From the NCBI RefSeq assembly GCF_030580865.1, contig NZ_JAUQSY010000006.1, positions 62,001 to 126,000 of the forward strand: a stretch of DNA of 64,000 nucleotides. Reading direction: 5' to 3'. The translations under genes and the position numbers were made by a program. Position 1 is the first letter of the stretch, and each line of letters begins with the position of its first letter. Source of the DNA: Hymenobacter aranciens. Its GTDB lineage: Bacteria > Bacteroidota > Bacteroidia > Cytophagales > Hymenobacteraceae. The notes under the pieces are model-generated. The model did not search any database, was not told where the DNA came from, and worked only from the letters and a program-made list of their open reading frames with translations. Below, piece by piece: positions 26,233 to 35,060 of this stretch.

Positions 26233-26700
26233 AAAGCGAATAATAAAGATGAAAGCACAAACCTACTATGTTTTTCCCAATCTGTTAGTTAATAGCGAAT
26301 ATCCGGGTGTCCCAGGAGTAAGTCGCCGGTATCAGCCCCTACCTGGTACCGGCCCACGCTCACCGTGGCTAACGACGGCAATCTTGCCCGCCGCCGCCGG
26401 GCCAGCCGCGTAACGGCGCGGGTCAGCAACGATGGCAAGCTCAGCCGCTGCCGCAACGGGCGGCTGCTGCAGGATTGGGGAATCACGCTTTTTGCTAGCA
26501 TTATACAAAGCTCCGACATTATTTCCCCCAACATCAGCCATTCCCGGCCAACTCTGCTGCCCACTCGGTGAACCCCAAAGGTCCGCCGCCCAACCAACAC
26601 TTTTAACTATGCGGCTAGCCGACTATTTGCCGGAGGCGTAGTAGCTTCGTTGCCCGGCGGCACCCACCGCCCCCCGATTGTCCCACCCTCCCACCCCTCT
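26233..26700. other. Spacer between divergent TonB receptor and kmo genes; no gene seen
   Basis: About 470 bases that must hold both promoters. Around 26365-26460 there are two loosely similar stretches (AACGACGGCAATCTTGCC and AACGATGGCAAGCTCAGCC) that read as NDGNLARRR and NDGKLSRCR on the plus strand, but no start, signal or family supports a protein. Confidence 0.4.
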
Positions 26701-28080
26701 ATGTCCAACGCTTCCTCTTCTACGGCCGCCGCCGAACCGCTCACCGTCATGGGCGCGGGGCTGGTTGGCTCGCTGCTGTCCTTGTACTTAGCCCGGCGCG
26801 GCCACCCCGTGCAGGTGTTCGAGCGCCGCCCCGACCCGCGCCGCACCGGCTTCCTTGAAGGCCGCTCCATCAACCTCGCCGTGTCGGACCGCGCCTGGCG
26901 CGCCCTCGAAGGCGTGGGCGTGGCCGACGACATCCGCCAGGTGGGCATTGCCATGAGCCAACGCATCATGCACGATGCCAAAGGCCAGCTCAGCTACCAG
27001 CCCTACGGCGAAGATGGCCAAGCCATTTACTCCGTCAACCGCGGCCACCTCAACCGCACCCTGCTCGACCTGGCCGAAGCCCGGCCCAACGTGCAGGTGC
27101 GCTTCGGCCAGCAGTGCCTGGGCATCGATTTGCGCCGCCAGCAGCTACAGCTGCTCGATAGCGAAAGCGGCCAGGAACACACCGAAAAATATACCCGCCT
27201 TTTTGGCACCGACGGCGCGTTTTCGGCCGTGCGCGGGGCTTTGCAAAAGACCGAGCGGTTCGATTATTCGCAGCATTATCTGGAGTACGGCTACAAGGAA
27301 CTGACCATCGAAGCCGGCCCGGATGGCAGCTGGCAGCTGGAGAAAAACGCCCTGCACATCTGGCCCCGCGGGCAGTACATGATGATTGCGCTGCCCAACC
27401 TCGACGGCTCGTTCAACTGCACGCTGTTCTTCCCCTACGACGGGCCCGAGAGCTTCGCCAGCCTGCAAACCCCGGCCCAGGTCACTGACTTTTTCCGCCG
27501 CGTTTTCCCCGACGCCGAGCCGCTGATGCCGGAGCTGGAGCGCGAATTTTTCGAGCACCCCACGGGTTCCCTGGTTACGGTGCGCTGCTTTCCGTGGAAA
27601 TATGACGACGACGTGCTGCTGCTCGGCGACGCGGCCCACGCCATCGTGCCCTTCTACGGCCAGGGCATGAATGCCGGCTTCGAAGATTGCACGGTGCTCA
27701 ACGAGCTGCTCGACCAGCACGGCGACGCCGCCTGGCCCACCATTTTCGCTGAATTTCAGCAGCAACGTAAGCCCAACGCCGACGCCATCGCCGACCTGGC
27801 TGTGTACAACTTCGTGGAAATGCGCGACCGCGTGGCCGACCCGCGCTTCCTGCTGCAGAAGAAAATCGAGGCAAAAATCTCGGCCCAGTACCCGGGTCGC
27901 TGGATGCCGCTCTACTCGCAGGTCACGTTTTCGCACACGCCCTACGCCGAGGCTTGGGCCGCCGGCCAGCAGCAGGAGGCCATCATGGCGCGGCTACTGC
28001 CGCACATTCAGCAGGAAGCTGATTATGAGCGGGCCGAGGTGCAGGAATTGGTGAAGCAGGAAATGGCGGTGAAGGGGTAG
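26701..28080 (+). CDS. kmo: Kynurenine 3-monooxygenase
   Basis: A 459-residue FAD-dependent aromatic hydroxylase that converts kynurenine to 3-hydroxykynurenine with NADPH and O2. The FAD fold begins GAGLVGSLLSLYLARRGHPVQVFERR (GxGxxG with the acidic ribose-binding Glu). The KMO-typical GRSINLAVSDRAWRALEGVG follows, and the second FAD motif is GDAAHAIVPFYGQGMNAGFEDC. Length matches bacterial KMO; the C-terminal amphipathic part is retained. ATG 26701 is used. It is unlinked to kynU by 10 kb but supplies its substrate, completing the route kynurenine to 3-hydroxyanthranilate in this window. Confidence 0.95.
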   Translation: MSNASSSTAAAEPLTVMGAGLVGSLLSLYLARRGHPVQVFERRPDPRRTGFLEGRSINLAVSDRAWRALEGVGVADDIRQVGIAMSQRIMHDAKGQLSYQPYGEDGQAIYSVNRGHLNRTLLDLAEARPNVQVRFGQQCLGIDLRRQQLQLLDSESGQEHTEKYTRLFGTDGAFSAVRGALQKTERFDYSQHYLEYGYKELTIEAGPDGSWQLEKNALHIWPRGQYMMIALPNLDGSFNCTLFFPYDGPESFASLQTPAQVTDFFRRVFPDAEPLMPELEREFFEHPTGSLVTVRCFPWKYDDDVLLLGDAAHAIVPFYGQGMNAGFEDCTVLNELLDQHGDAAWPTIFAEFQQQRKPNADAIADLAVYNFVEMRDRVADPRFLLQKKIEAKISAQYPGRWMPLYSQVTFSHTPYAEAWAAGQQQEAIMARLLPHIQQEADYERAEVQELVKQEMAVKG

Positions 28081-28137
28081 CCTGTAGGAGCAGGGCCTGG
28101 TTATACCCCTATATCATTTATATCGTTCCACAACAAA

Positions 28138-28170
28138 AAAGCCCTTCTGCCAGCGCGGCAGAAGGGCTTT
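28138..28170. terminator. Bidirectional terminator between convergent genes
   Basis: AAAGCCCTTCTGCC, five-base loop, GGCAGAAGGGCTTT, followed by T-rich sequence on the plus strand and A-rich on the other side. It separates kmo from the convergent small exported protein gene. Confidence 0.88.
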
Positions 28171-28189
28171 CTGTTTTTACTTGCAGCTA

Positions 28190-28699
28190 CTATTTCTTGC
28201 TCAAAGTCACGAACATCGCCGTGTGGCTGTTAGTCGCCATCGGCAGTTGCGACTCGGCCAGGCCGGCGTAAGACACCTGCAGGCTACCGGTTTGGCTGGC
28301 GGGCAGGGTGAGGGCAAACTCACCCTGGGCGTTGGTAACCACCATGCGGCTACGGTCGCCGGCCACGAATACGCAGGCACCGGGCAGGGCCAGCTCGTTT
28401 GGTCCCAGCACAATACCCGAGTAAGTGATGACCTGGGCGCTGGTAGCCTGCGGGCTGGCCGGGGCTTTAGCCGGGCTGGCTACCACTGCCGCAGGAGCGG
28501 CAGTGCGCTTAGTTACTACGGGTTTGGTCTGTGGTTTCACGGCCTTCACTACGGCTTTTGCAACCGGGGCTTTGGCGGGCACTTTGGCTGGGGCCCCGGC
28601 GGGCCGACGGGCCTTAGTGGGCAGGTCAGTAGCGGCGGCCTCCAGGCTTGCGCCGGAAATCAGCAGGGCAAGCAGAGCAGCGGCAGTGGTGAAACGCAT
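28190..28699 (-). CDS. Exported Ala/Pro/Lys-rich protein with carboxypeptidase-regulatory-like domain
   Basis: A 169-residue protein. A signal peptide MRFTTAAALLALLISGASLEA is followed by a low-complexity Pro/Ala/Lys linker (about 30-85, rich in KAPAK/VVKAV units) and a C-terminal Ig-like CarboxypepD_reg module (about 90-165) with YSGIVLGPNELALPGACVFV, TNAQGEFALTLP and VSYAGL. Such modules normally start TonB receptors; here the module stands alone on a cationic linker, perhaps anchoring at the cell wall or acting as a small surface protein. ATG 28699 is favoured because it starts the signal peptide. Function unknown. Confidence 0.75.
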   Translation of the reverse strand: MRFTTAAALLALLISGASLEAAATDLPTKARRPAGAPAKVPAKAPVAKAVVKAVKPQTKPVVTKRTAAPAAVVASPAKAPASPQATSAQVITYSGIVLGPNELALPGACVFVAGDRSRMVVTNAQGEFALTLPASQTGSLQVSYAGLAESQLPMATNSHTAMFVTLSKK

Positions 28700-28772
28700 G
28701 ACACTAAGGATTAGGGAGTAATTTTTTAGCAAGCGTTGAAGGCTTATGGGGGGAATGCGGAACGGAGGTATT

Positions 28773-29180
28773 TTAGCGGGCCGCTACTTCCGGGCCTTCG
28801 AGGCGCAGCAGAGCATCGCTGAAGCGGGGGTGCAGGGTAAGGTAGTGCGTGAACTGGCTGGGAGTGAGCACCCGGCCAACCGACAGCAAGTAGTGGCGCT
28901 GGGCCAGGGCCAGCCCGTCAGAATCGGTAGCCAGGGCCAGGTCGCGCAGGGCCACCACGGCGCAGGCATCGAAGGCCTTCACCTGGGCCTGCGACAGACG
29001 CAGGGCATCCTGCAGCGAGACGATAGCACGGTTGGCCTGCTGCACCTGGGCCGAGAGGCTGGGCGCCGGCATTTCGTTGCGGCCCTCTGCCGCTACGTGG
29101 CGACGACCATGCCCAGCCTGGGCCGATTGACCAAACACTACCAGAGCAACAAGGGCGAGAACAAAACGAAGCGACGACAT
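28773..29180 (-). CDS. Small exported hypothetical protein
   Basis: A 135-residue protein with a signal peptide MSSLRFVLALVALVVFGQSAQA cut before GHGRRH. The mature part is basic at first and then helical, with SLQDALRLSQAQVKAFDACA and TPSQFTHYLTLHPRFSDALL, which looks like the helix pairs of Spy/LTXXQ-type periplasmic chaperone-like proteins, but the LTxxQ signature itself is not clear. It is upstream of the CarboxypepD-module protein in the same direction, 73 bases apart. Role unknown. Confidence 0.65.
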   Translation of the reverse strand: MSSLRFVLALVALVVFGQSAQAGHGRRHVAAEGRNEMPAPSLSAQVQQANRAIVSLQDALRLSQAQVKAFDACAVVALRDLALATDSDGLALAQRHYLLSVGRVLTPSQFTHYLTLHPRFSDALLRLEGPEVAAR

Positions 29181-29375
29181 GAGCGTAGAAGAGTATAAAA
29201 AAGCCAGTGGCTATTATTGTGCGTTGTTGACCGTACAAAGCTATAATGGCCCTCATAGGCAATTTCCAAAATATGGACTGTTGGGACTTTTTGCCCAACG
29301 AATGGTTACTTTATGTCGGCGAACGGAAATCCGTTTCCGTGCTTTTCTCGTAGCCTCCCACGTAACCCCGCTTCT

Positions 29376-30098
29376 ATGCTCACCTGTGCCATCATTGACG
29401 ACGAAGAAATCAACCGCTTAACGCTGGAGCACTACATCGAGCTGACGCCCGACCTGGAGCTGGTGGCGTCGCTATCCGATGGCATAGCGGGGTTGAAATA
29501 CTTTCGGGAGGACAACCGGGTCGATGTCCTGTTTTTGGACATCGAGATGCCCCATCTCAGCGGCCTCGACCTGCTGCGCGTGCTGCCCGACCCGCCGGAA
29601 GTCATCATCACTACCGCCCGGCAGGATTTTGCCGTCGATGCCTTCGAGCTGCGCGTGACCGACTACCTGGTGAAACCTTTCGAGTTCAGCCGCTTTACGC
29701 AAGCCGTGCAGCGCGTGCTGGAGCGCCGCAAGCCCACCGCTGGCACTCCAGCAGCAGCCGCTCCGGCCGAAGCTGCGCCCAGCGCCGACTTGTTTGTGAA
29801 GGTGAATAGCAAGATGGTACGCGTTAATTTTGATGAGGTGCTATACGTGGAGGCGCTGTCTGACTACGTCAACATCGTGACTCCCAAGCAGAAATTCATC
29901 GTCTACACTACGCTCAAGGGCTTGGAGACGCGTTTGGCGCAGTTCCCGAATTTTGTGCGGGTGCATCGCAGCTACTTGCTCAATACCCTGCACATCGAAT
30001 CCATCGAAGACAATACGGCTAATCTAAAGGGCGGCCATTTTGTGCCGATTGGCAAGTCGTATCAGGACGGCTTCTTCAAGAGTTTGGCGAAGATTTGA
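29376..30098 (+). CDS. LytTR-family response regulator (orphan)
   Basis: A 240-residue two-domain regulator. The receiver domain (1-115) has Asp8/Asp9, the phospho-acceptor Asp55 in LFLDIEMPHLSGLDLL, and Lys100 in DYLVKPFEF. An Ala/Pro-rich linker (about 122-138) leads to a LytTR DNA-binding domain (140-240) with FVKVNSKMVRVNFDEVLYVE, SDYVNIVT, KGLETRLAQFPNFVRVHRSYLLN and GHFVPIGKSY. ATG 29376 is chosen since the receiver strand begins there. The LytS-type sensor kinase that usually accompanies it is not adjacent, so the partner and targets are unknown. Confidence 0.9.
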   Translation: MLTCAIIDDEEINRLTLEHYIELTPDLELVASLSDGIAGLKYFREDNRVDVLFLDIEMPHLSGLDLLRVLPDPPEVIITTARQDFAVDAFELRVTDYLVKPFEFSRFTQAVQRVLERRKPTAGTPAAAAPAEAAPSADLFVKVNSKMVRVNFDEVLYVEALSDYVNIVTPKQKFIVYTTLKGLETRLAQFPNFVRVHRSYLLNTLHIESIEDNTANLKGGHFVPIGKSYQDGFFKSLAKI

Positions 30099-30119
30099 GC
30101 TGCAATTCCGTTATCAGCC

Positions 30120-30157
30120 CACCGAAGCCCCGGCGTTTATTCTTCGGGGCTTCGGTG
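30120..30157 (+). terminator. Hairpin after the LytTR regulator
   Basis: Arms CACCGAAGCCCCG (30120-30132) and CGGGGCTTCGGTG (30145-30157) pair perfectly across a 12-base loop, 22 bases after the regulator's stop codon. No long T-tract follows, but the position suggests transcription termination. Confidence 0.7.
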
Positions 30158-30320
30158 CGTTAGGGCCGGACTTTCCCGGCCCAAGCAACGCGGCAGCGTA
30201 CTAACCGGTCAGGAAACTGGCGCTTTTTAGCATTGGGAACAGGTGGCGCAGGAGCAGGAAGCGGCCCGACCCAAGCGTTGGCCTTATCTTGCAGCTACGC
30301 CCTGCTTTCTCCCTGCTACT

Positions 30321-31070
30321 ATGAAAACGATTTGCTTTGGCGGCGCCGCTCTGCTGGCGCTGGTTGGCCCCACTTTTGGCCAGTCGGCCCCGCCGACGGC
30401 GGCTGAGCAGTTGGCGGCCTCGGTGGCCACTGTGCGGGCGCGCACCGCGGCCGCCGAAACCACCCACCCGCAGCTCATCAACGGACCGGAGTACGAGAAC
30501 TACGCTCAGCGTTACTACACTATCGTGGGTCATCAGTTTTTCCTGACGCCGGAAAAACATGCCGGGGGTGTATTTTACAACGGCTACTATTTTGACAATC
30601 TCAGGCTGAGCTACGACGTGGTGCGCGACCAAGTGGTGCTGCCACAGCCCACCAGTCCCTTACAGTTCCGGCTGGTGAATGAAAAAGTGGGCTACTTCGT
30701 CATCGATGGACACCGTTTTGTGCGTCTGCAGCCTGATAGCGCGGCCAGCCGCGTGCTCGGCCCGGGCTACTACGAGGTGCTGCACACCGGCCCGGCGCAG
30801 GTGCTGGCCCGGCGCGCCAAGCGCATTCAGGAGCAAAACCGCGACCAGCGCGTTAACGCAGTTTTTATTGTGACAGACAAGCTCTTTGTCAATAAAAGCG
30901 GCCAGTATTTCGCCATCAGCAAGAAAAGTGCAGCACTCCGCCCGTTTGCCGACCGCAGCAGCGAAATGCAGCGCTACGTGCAGGAGCAGAAGCTACGCTT
31001 CAACCGCCCCAATCTGGAAGCTAGCGTGGTGCGGCTGGCTCAATACTATACCAGCCTGCCGGCGCGTTAG
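30321..31070 (+). CDS. Exported hypothetical protein, first gene of a TonB receptor operon
   Basis: A 249-residue protein with signal peptide MKTICFGGAALLALVGPTFG cut before QSAPP. The mature region resembles beta-rich Bacteroidota envelope proteins: NGPEYENYAQRYYTIVGHQFF, GGVFYNGYYFDNLRLSYDVVRDQVVL, VGYFVIDGHRFVRL and FIVTDKLFVNKSGQYFAISKKS. No catalytic motif is recognised. ATG 30321 is preferred over one 78 bases upstream since it starts the signal peptide. The STN-TonB receptor gene starts 55 bases downstream, so this is likely an accessory envelope component of that system. Confidence 0.75.
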   Translation: MKTICFGGAALLALVGPTFGQSAPPTAAEQLAASVATVRARTAAAETTHPQLINGPEYENYAQRYYTIVGHQFFLTPEKHAGGVFYNGYYFDNLRLSYDVVRDQVVLPQPTSPLQFRLVNEKVGYFVIDGHRFVRLQPDSAASRVLGPGYYEVLHTGPAQVLARRAKRIQEQNRDQRVNAVFIVTDKLFVNKSGQYFAISKKSAALRPFADRSSEMQRYVQEQKLRFNRPNLEASVVRLAQYYTSLPAR

Positions 31071-31125
31071 CCGTGGCGCCCGAGCTCCTGCGTGAAATTT
31101 ATCAACCCGGCCTTCTACCCTCGCT

Positions 31126-33900
31126 ATGCAACACGCTTATCGCCTGGTTACCACTTTACTGCTATGCATTTCGGTTCGGGCGGCCTACGCTCAGCAGCCG
31201 CCCGAAAAGCTGGTGAGCGGGCACTTCACGCACCTGCCCTTCGAGCAGTTTGTGCGCGAGCTGGAAATTCAGACCAGCTACCATTTTTTCTTCGACCCAC
31301 CGGCCGTCGACACATTGTTTGTGACTCTGAAAGTGCAGGAGCAGCCCTTGGCGACGGTGCTGCAGCTGGCTCTGCAGGGCACGGCGCTACACGCCGCCTT
31401 CGATGATGAGCACCGTGTGTACATCACGAAGGACGTGGTAATTGAGTCGCTGGCGCCAGCTACGTTTTTCAGCCCGGCTGGCAGTACACCGCTGCTTGAG
31501 CGGCCCGTTGCCGAGGCGCGCTCAACTGCTACGCCCGGTCGCTCGCGGCTGGTGAGCGCGGCCGAAGCGCGCGTGTATGAGGTGGGGCGGGGCGGCGGCG
31601 CGGGCAAGGTAACGCTGGCCGGCCATATCCGCGCGCAGACCAATGGCGAGCCCGTGATTGGAGCCTCCATCTACAGCGAATCGCCGAACGTGGGGGTTAG
31701 CACCGACCAGTTCGGCTCCTACTCGCTGACGCTGCCGACGGCTGGCCGCTACCTGCTCAAGGTGCGGGGCGTGGGCATCAAAAACACCCAGCGGCAGGTG
31801 GTAGTGCGCGGCAGCGGCCAGCTCGACGTGGAAGTGGAAGAAGACATTGTGACCCTGAAAGAAGTGGTGGTAGAAGCCGAGAAAGACCGCAACGTAGCCA
31901 GCACCCAGATGGGCCTGGAGCGGCTCGACATCAAGACGATGCGGCAGGTGCCCACAGCCTTCGGCGAAACTGATATTCTGCGCGTGGTGCTGACGCTGCC
32001 AGGCGTGAAATCGGTGGGCGAAAGCAGCACCGGCCTCAACGTGCGCGGCGGCGCCACCGACCAAAACCTGATTCTTTTCAACGACGCCACGATTTACAAC
32101 CCGGCGCACTTGTTCGGCTTCTTTTCGGCCTTCAACCCCGACGTGCTGCAAACGGTGGAACTCTATAAAAGCGCCATCCCTGCCAAGTACGGCGGGCGGC
32201 TGTCGTCGGTGCTGGATATTTCGACCCGCGAGGGCAACAAGAAAAAGCTGTCGGCTTCCGGGGGCATCGGGCCGCTCACCAGCCGCCTGGCGCTGGAAGG
32301 GCCGCTGGTAAAAGATAAAAGCGCGTTTCTGCTCAGCGGCCGGGCCAGCTATTCCGACTGGATTCTGCAGCAGTTGTCGAGCAAGTCGTTCCGGCGCAGT
32401 TCGGCGCAGTTCTATGACTTGACGGCCCACATTAGCCACGAAATCAACGCTAACAATACCATTTATGCCACCGGCTACTTCAGCTCCGACCGGTTCCGGC
32501 TGGCCAGCGATACAACGTATCAATACGTGAATCAGGCGGCCAGCCTGAAGTGGCGGCACAGCTTCAGCACCCGGCTGGTGGGCGTGCTCACGGGCACCTA
32601 TAGCCATTACGATTACGACATCCGCAGCGACGCTAACGCGGTGAATGCCTCGCGCCTGCAGTACCGCATCGACCAGCCCGGCCTGCGCGCCGACTTCAGC
32701 TTTTTCCCGAATGCCAGGCACACGATTGAATTCGGCGCCAGCTCGCAGTTCTATGCCATTCGGCCCGGCAGCCTGACCCCGCGCGACGAAAACTCGCTGG
32801 TGACGCCCGACGTGCTGGAGCGCGAGCGGGCCGTGGAAAGCGCCGCCTACGTTTCGGACCGTATCGAGGTATCGCCGCGGCTGTCGGTGGCGCTGGGGCT
32901 GCGCTACTCGCTGTTTCAGGCGCTGGGGCCGCGCACGGTGCTCCGCTACGCGCCGGGCGAGGCCCGTAGCGAGCTATCGGTCATTGATACGGTGCGCGTG
33001 GGGGCGGGCGGCAAAGTGGCCACTTACCACGGGCCGGAGTACCGCGTATCGGCCCGCTGCGTGCTCACCGACAACTCTTCCGTAAAGGCTAGTTACAACC
33101 GCACCCGTCAGTACATTCATCAGCTCACCAACACGGCCTCCGTGTCGCCGGCCGACATCTGGAAGCTGAGCGATTCCAACATCCGGCCGCAGGTGGGTGA
33201 CCAGTATTCGGTGGGCTACTACCGCAATTTCCGGGCGAATACGGTGGAGGTATCGGTCGAGACATACTACAAAACCATGCGCGACTTCGTGGACTACAAG
33301 AGCGGGGCTACGCTGGTGCTCAACCACCACATCGAAACGGACATTGTGAACGCCGAGGGTCGCGCCTACGGCGTGGAACTGCTGGTGAAGAAGCTGACTG
33401 GCAAGATTAATGGCTGGCTGAGCTACACCTACTCGCGCTCGCTGGTGCGGGTGAATGCCGGCACCCCCGCCGAGCAGATTAACGGCGGTCAGTACTACCC
33501 CAGCAATTTTGATAAGCCCCACGATGTGACGCTGGTAGGCAACTACCGCATCAATCGCCGCTTCAGCACTTCGCTCAATTTCACGTACAGCACCGGCCGG
33601 CCCATCACGCTGCCCCTGGCGCTGTATGAGTTCGGCAACTCCGTGCGGGTGCTGTACTCCGACCGCAACGCCTACCGCGTGCCCGACTACTACCGCGCCG
33701 ACCTGGCCCTCAACATCGAAGGCAACCACAAGGTGAACAAGCCCGCCCACAGCTCCTGGACGGTGGGAGTCTACAATCTCACCGGGCGGCGCAACCCGTA
33801 TTCCATTTATTTCAAGGCTGCTAATGGGCAAGTGAGGGGCTACCAGCTTTCAGTTTTCGGTCAGCCCATCCCCACGGTCACCTATAACTTCCGCTTTTAG
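31126..33900 (+). CDS. TonB-dependent receptor with STN, carboxypeptidase-like and plug domains
   Basis: A 924-residue outer-membrane receptor. Signal peptide to about residue 23 (VRAAYAQQ), STN domain about 30-105 (LVSGHFTHLPFEQFVRELEI ... VYITKDVVIE), linker, CarboxypepD_reg module about 165-245 (VTLAGHIRAQTNGEPVIGAS), plug about 265-375 (MGLERLDIKTMRQVPTAFGE ... VELYKSAIPAKYGGRLSSVL), then a beta-barrel ending in YNFRF with a terminal Phe. An STN domain often senses an anti-sigma factor, but no FecR/sigma pair is adjacent. The stop codon is followed immediately by the ATG of the DUF4249 lipoprotein, so the two are translationally coupled; TonB receptor plus DUF4249 is a recurring Bacteroidota pair. 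Confidence 0.94.
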   Translation: MQHAYRLVTTLLLCISVRAAYAQQPPEKLVSGHFTHLPFEQFVRELEIQTSYHFFFDPPAVDTLFVTLKVQEQPLATVLQLALQGTALHAAFDDEHRVYITKDVVIESLAPATFFSPAGSTPLLERPVAEARSTATPGRSRLVSAAEARVYEVGRGGGAGKVTLAGHIRAQTNGEPVIGASIYSESPNVGVSTDQFGSYSLTLPTAGRYLLKVRGVGIKNTQRQVVVRGSGQLDVEVEEDIVTLKEVVVEAEKDRNVASTQMGLERLDIKTMRQVPTAFGETDILRVVLTLPGVKSVGESSTGLNVRGGATDQNLILFNDATIYNPAHLFGFFSAFNPDVLQTVELYKSAIPAKYGGRLSSVLDISTREGNKKKLSASGGIGPLTSRLALEGPLVKDKSAFLLSGRASYSDWILQQLSSKSFRRSSAQFYDLTAHISHEINANNTIYATGYFSSDRFRLASDTTYQYVNQAASLKWRHSFSTRLVGVLTGTYSHYDYDIRSDANAVNASRLQYRIDQPGLRADFSFFPNARHTIEFGASSQFYAIRPGSLTPRDENSLVTPDVLERERAVESAAYVSDRIEVSPRLSVALGLRYSLFQALGPRTVLRYAPGEARSELSVIDTVRVGAGGKVATYHGPEYRVSARCVLTDNSSVKASYNRTRQYIHQLTNTASVSPADIWKLSDSNIRPQVGDQYSVGYYRNFRANTVEVSVETYYKTMRDFVDYKSGATLVLNHHIETDIVNAEGRAYGVELLVKKLTGKINGWLSYTYSRSLVRVNAGTPAEQINGGQYYPSNFDKPHDVTLVGNYRINRRFSTSLNFTYSTGRPITLPLALYEFGNSVRVLYSDRNAYRVPDYYRADLALNIEGNHKVNKPAHSSWTVGVYNLTGRRNPYSIYFKAANGQVRGYQLSVFGQPIPTVTYNFRF

Positions 33901-35043
33901 ATGAAAGGTCTTTTTTATTCTTCGTGGCTGATACTGTTGGGCTTACTCGCGGGTTGCATCGACCCTTACATGCCCGACGTTATCAGCAGTCCGCAGAGCT
34001 ACCTGGTGGTTGATGGCTTTCTCAACAGCAACGGGGTCACGCAGATAAAGCTGTCGCGCACCTATGGCCTCAGCGGTGGCACGGCCGCCCCCAAAGAAAC
34101 CCGGGCTACGCTCTACATCGAGGAAGAAACCGGCACGCGCTACCAGCTGCGCGAAAGCAGCGCTACGCCTGGCACTTATCTATCGGACGCGCTGGTGCTG
34201 AACCCGGCTGTGCGGCACCGCCTCTCTTTTAGCACGGCCACCGGCCAGACCTATGCATCTGATTATGTGACGGTGAAAATCACGCCGCCCATCGACAGCG
34301 TGACTTTCCGGCCGGAGGCCGACGAGCTGAAAATTCTGGTTAACACCCACGACGACCGTGATGCGTCGCAGTATTATCGCTGGGAATACGAGGAAACCTG
34401 GGAAACCAGGCCCCTGCTAACACCTGAGCTAGAGTACAATAAAATCACTGACCGGCTCGAGCCGATTACCGTGTATTTTCCGCTGGTGTGCTGGAGCAAC
34501 GAAAAATCGGCAAACGTTAACCTCAGTAAAACTACCAACTTAAACCAGGATGTGGTTTCAAACTACGTGTTGCGAACGCTGCCCGCCATTGCCGATCGCC
34601 TCTACCTTAAGTATAGCATTCTGGTGCATCAGTACGCCCTCACGCGCGAGGAATACCAATACTGGGAGCTGCTGCGCAAAAATACTGAAAGCATCGGCAC
34701 GCTGTTCGACCCGCTGCCCTCGCAGCTAAGCGGCAACCTGCACAACGTCAGCGACAGTAACGAACTGGTGATAGGCTACCTCGGCGCACACTCGATGACC
34801 GAAAAACGCATTTTTATCCGGCGGGCCCAGCTACCGGCCGAGTGGCGCATTCAATCGGGATACGACGACTGTATTCCACCCAACATTTTGTATTTTACAG
34901 CCATACGAAACCTGAATAACATATTTGGCACCTACTCCATTATTCCGCTGTACCAAGTACCCGAAGGTTACGCCATTACGTCGAAGGAATGCGTGGATTG
35001 CCGCCTGCGCGGCACCGACGTGCGCCCGGCTTTCTGGCAATAA
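33901..35043 (+). CDS. DUF4249-family lipoprotein
   Basis: A 380-residue lipoprotein with signal MKGLFYSSWLILLGLLAGC and lipobox LAGC (Cys19). Family-typical segments are CIDPYMPDV, YLVVDGFLNSNGVTQIKLSRT, an Ig-like ATLYIEEETG and GTYLS region, ITPPIDSVTF, WEYEETWE, LTREEYQYWELLRKN and PLPSQLSGNLHN. The C-terminal Cys-containing tail (DDCIPPN and SKECVDCRLRG) is also usual in DUF4249 proteins. It starts directly after the receptor stop codon, and is likely the surface-exposed or periplasm-facing partner of that receptor, as SusD is for SusC. Ligand unknown. Confidence 0.9.
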   Translation: MKGLFYSSWLILLGLLAGCIDPYMPDVISSPQSYLVVDGFLNSNGVTQIKLSRTYGLSGGTAAPKETRATLYIEEETGTRYQLRESSATPGTYLSDALVLNPAVRHRLSFSTATGQTYASDYVTVKITPPIDSVTFRPEADELKILVNTHDDRDASQYYRWEYEETWETRPLLTPELEYNKITDRLEPITVYFPLVCWSNEKSANVNLSKTTNLNQDVVSNYVLRTLPAIADRLYLKYSILVHQYALTREEYQYWELLRKNTESIGTLFDPLPSQLSGNLHNVSDSNELVIGYLGAHSMTEKRIFIRRAQLPAEWRIQSGYDDCIPPNILYFTAIRNLNNIFGTYSIIPLYQVPEGYAITSKECVDCRLRGTDVRPAFWQ

Positions 35044-35060
35044 CTTTCCTGCGCCACGCC

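Noticed and set aside
26289-26600. Small open frames in the TonB receptor/kmo gap
   Set aside because: Basic, low-information sequence without conserved features; more likely promoter region.
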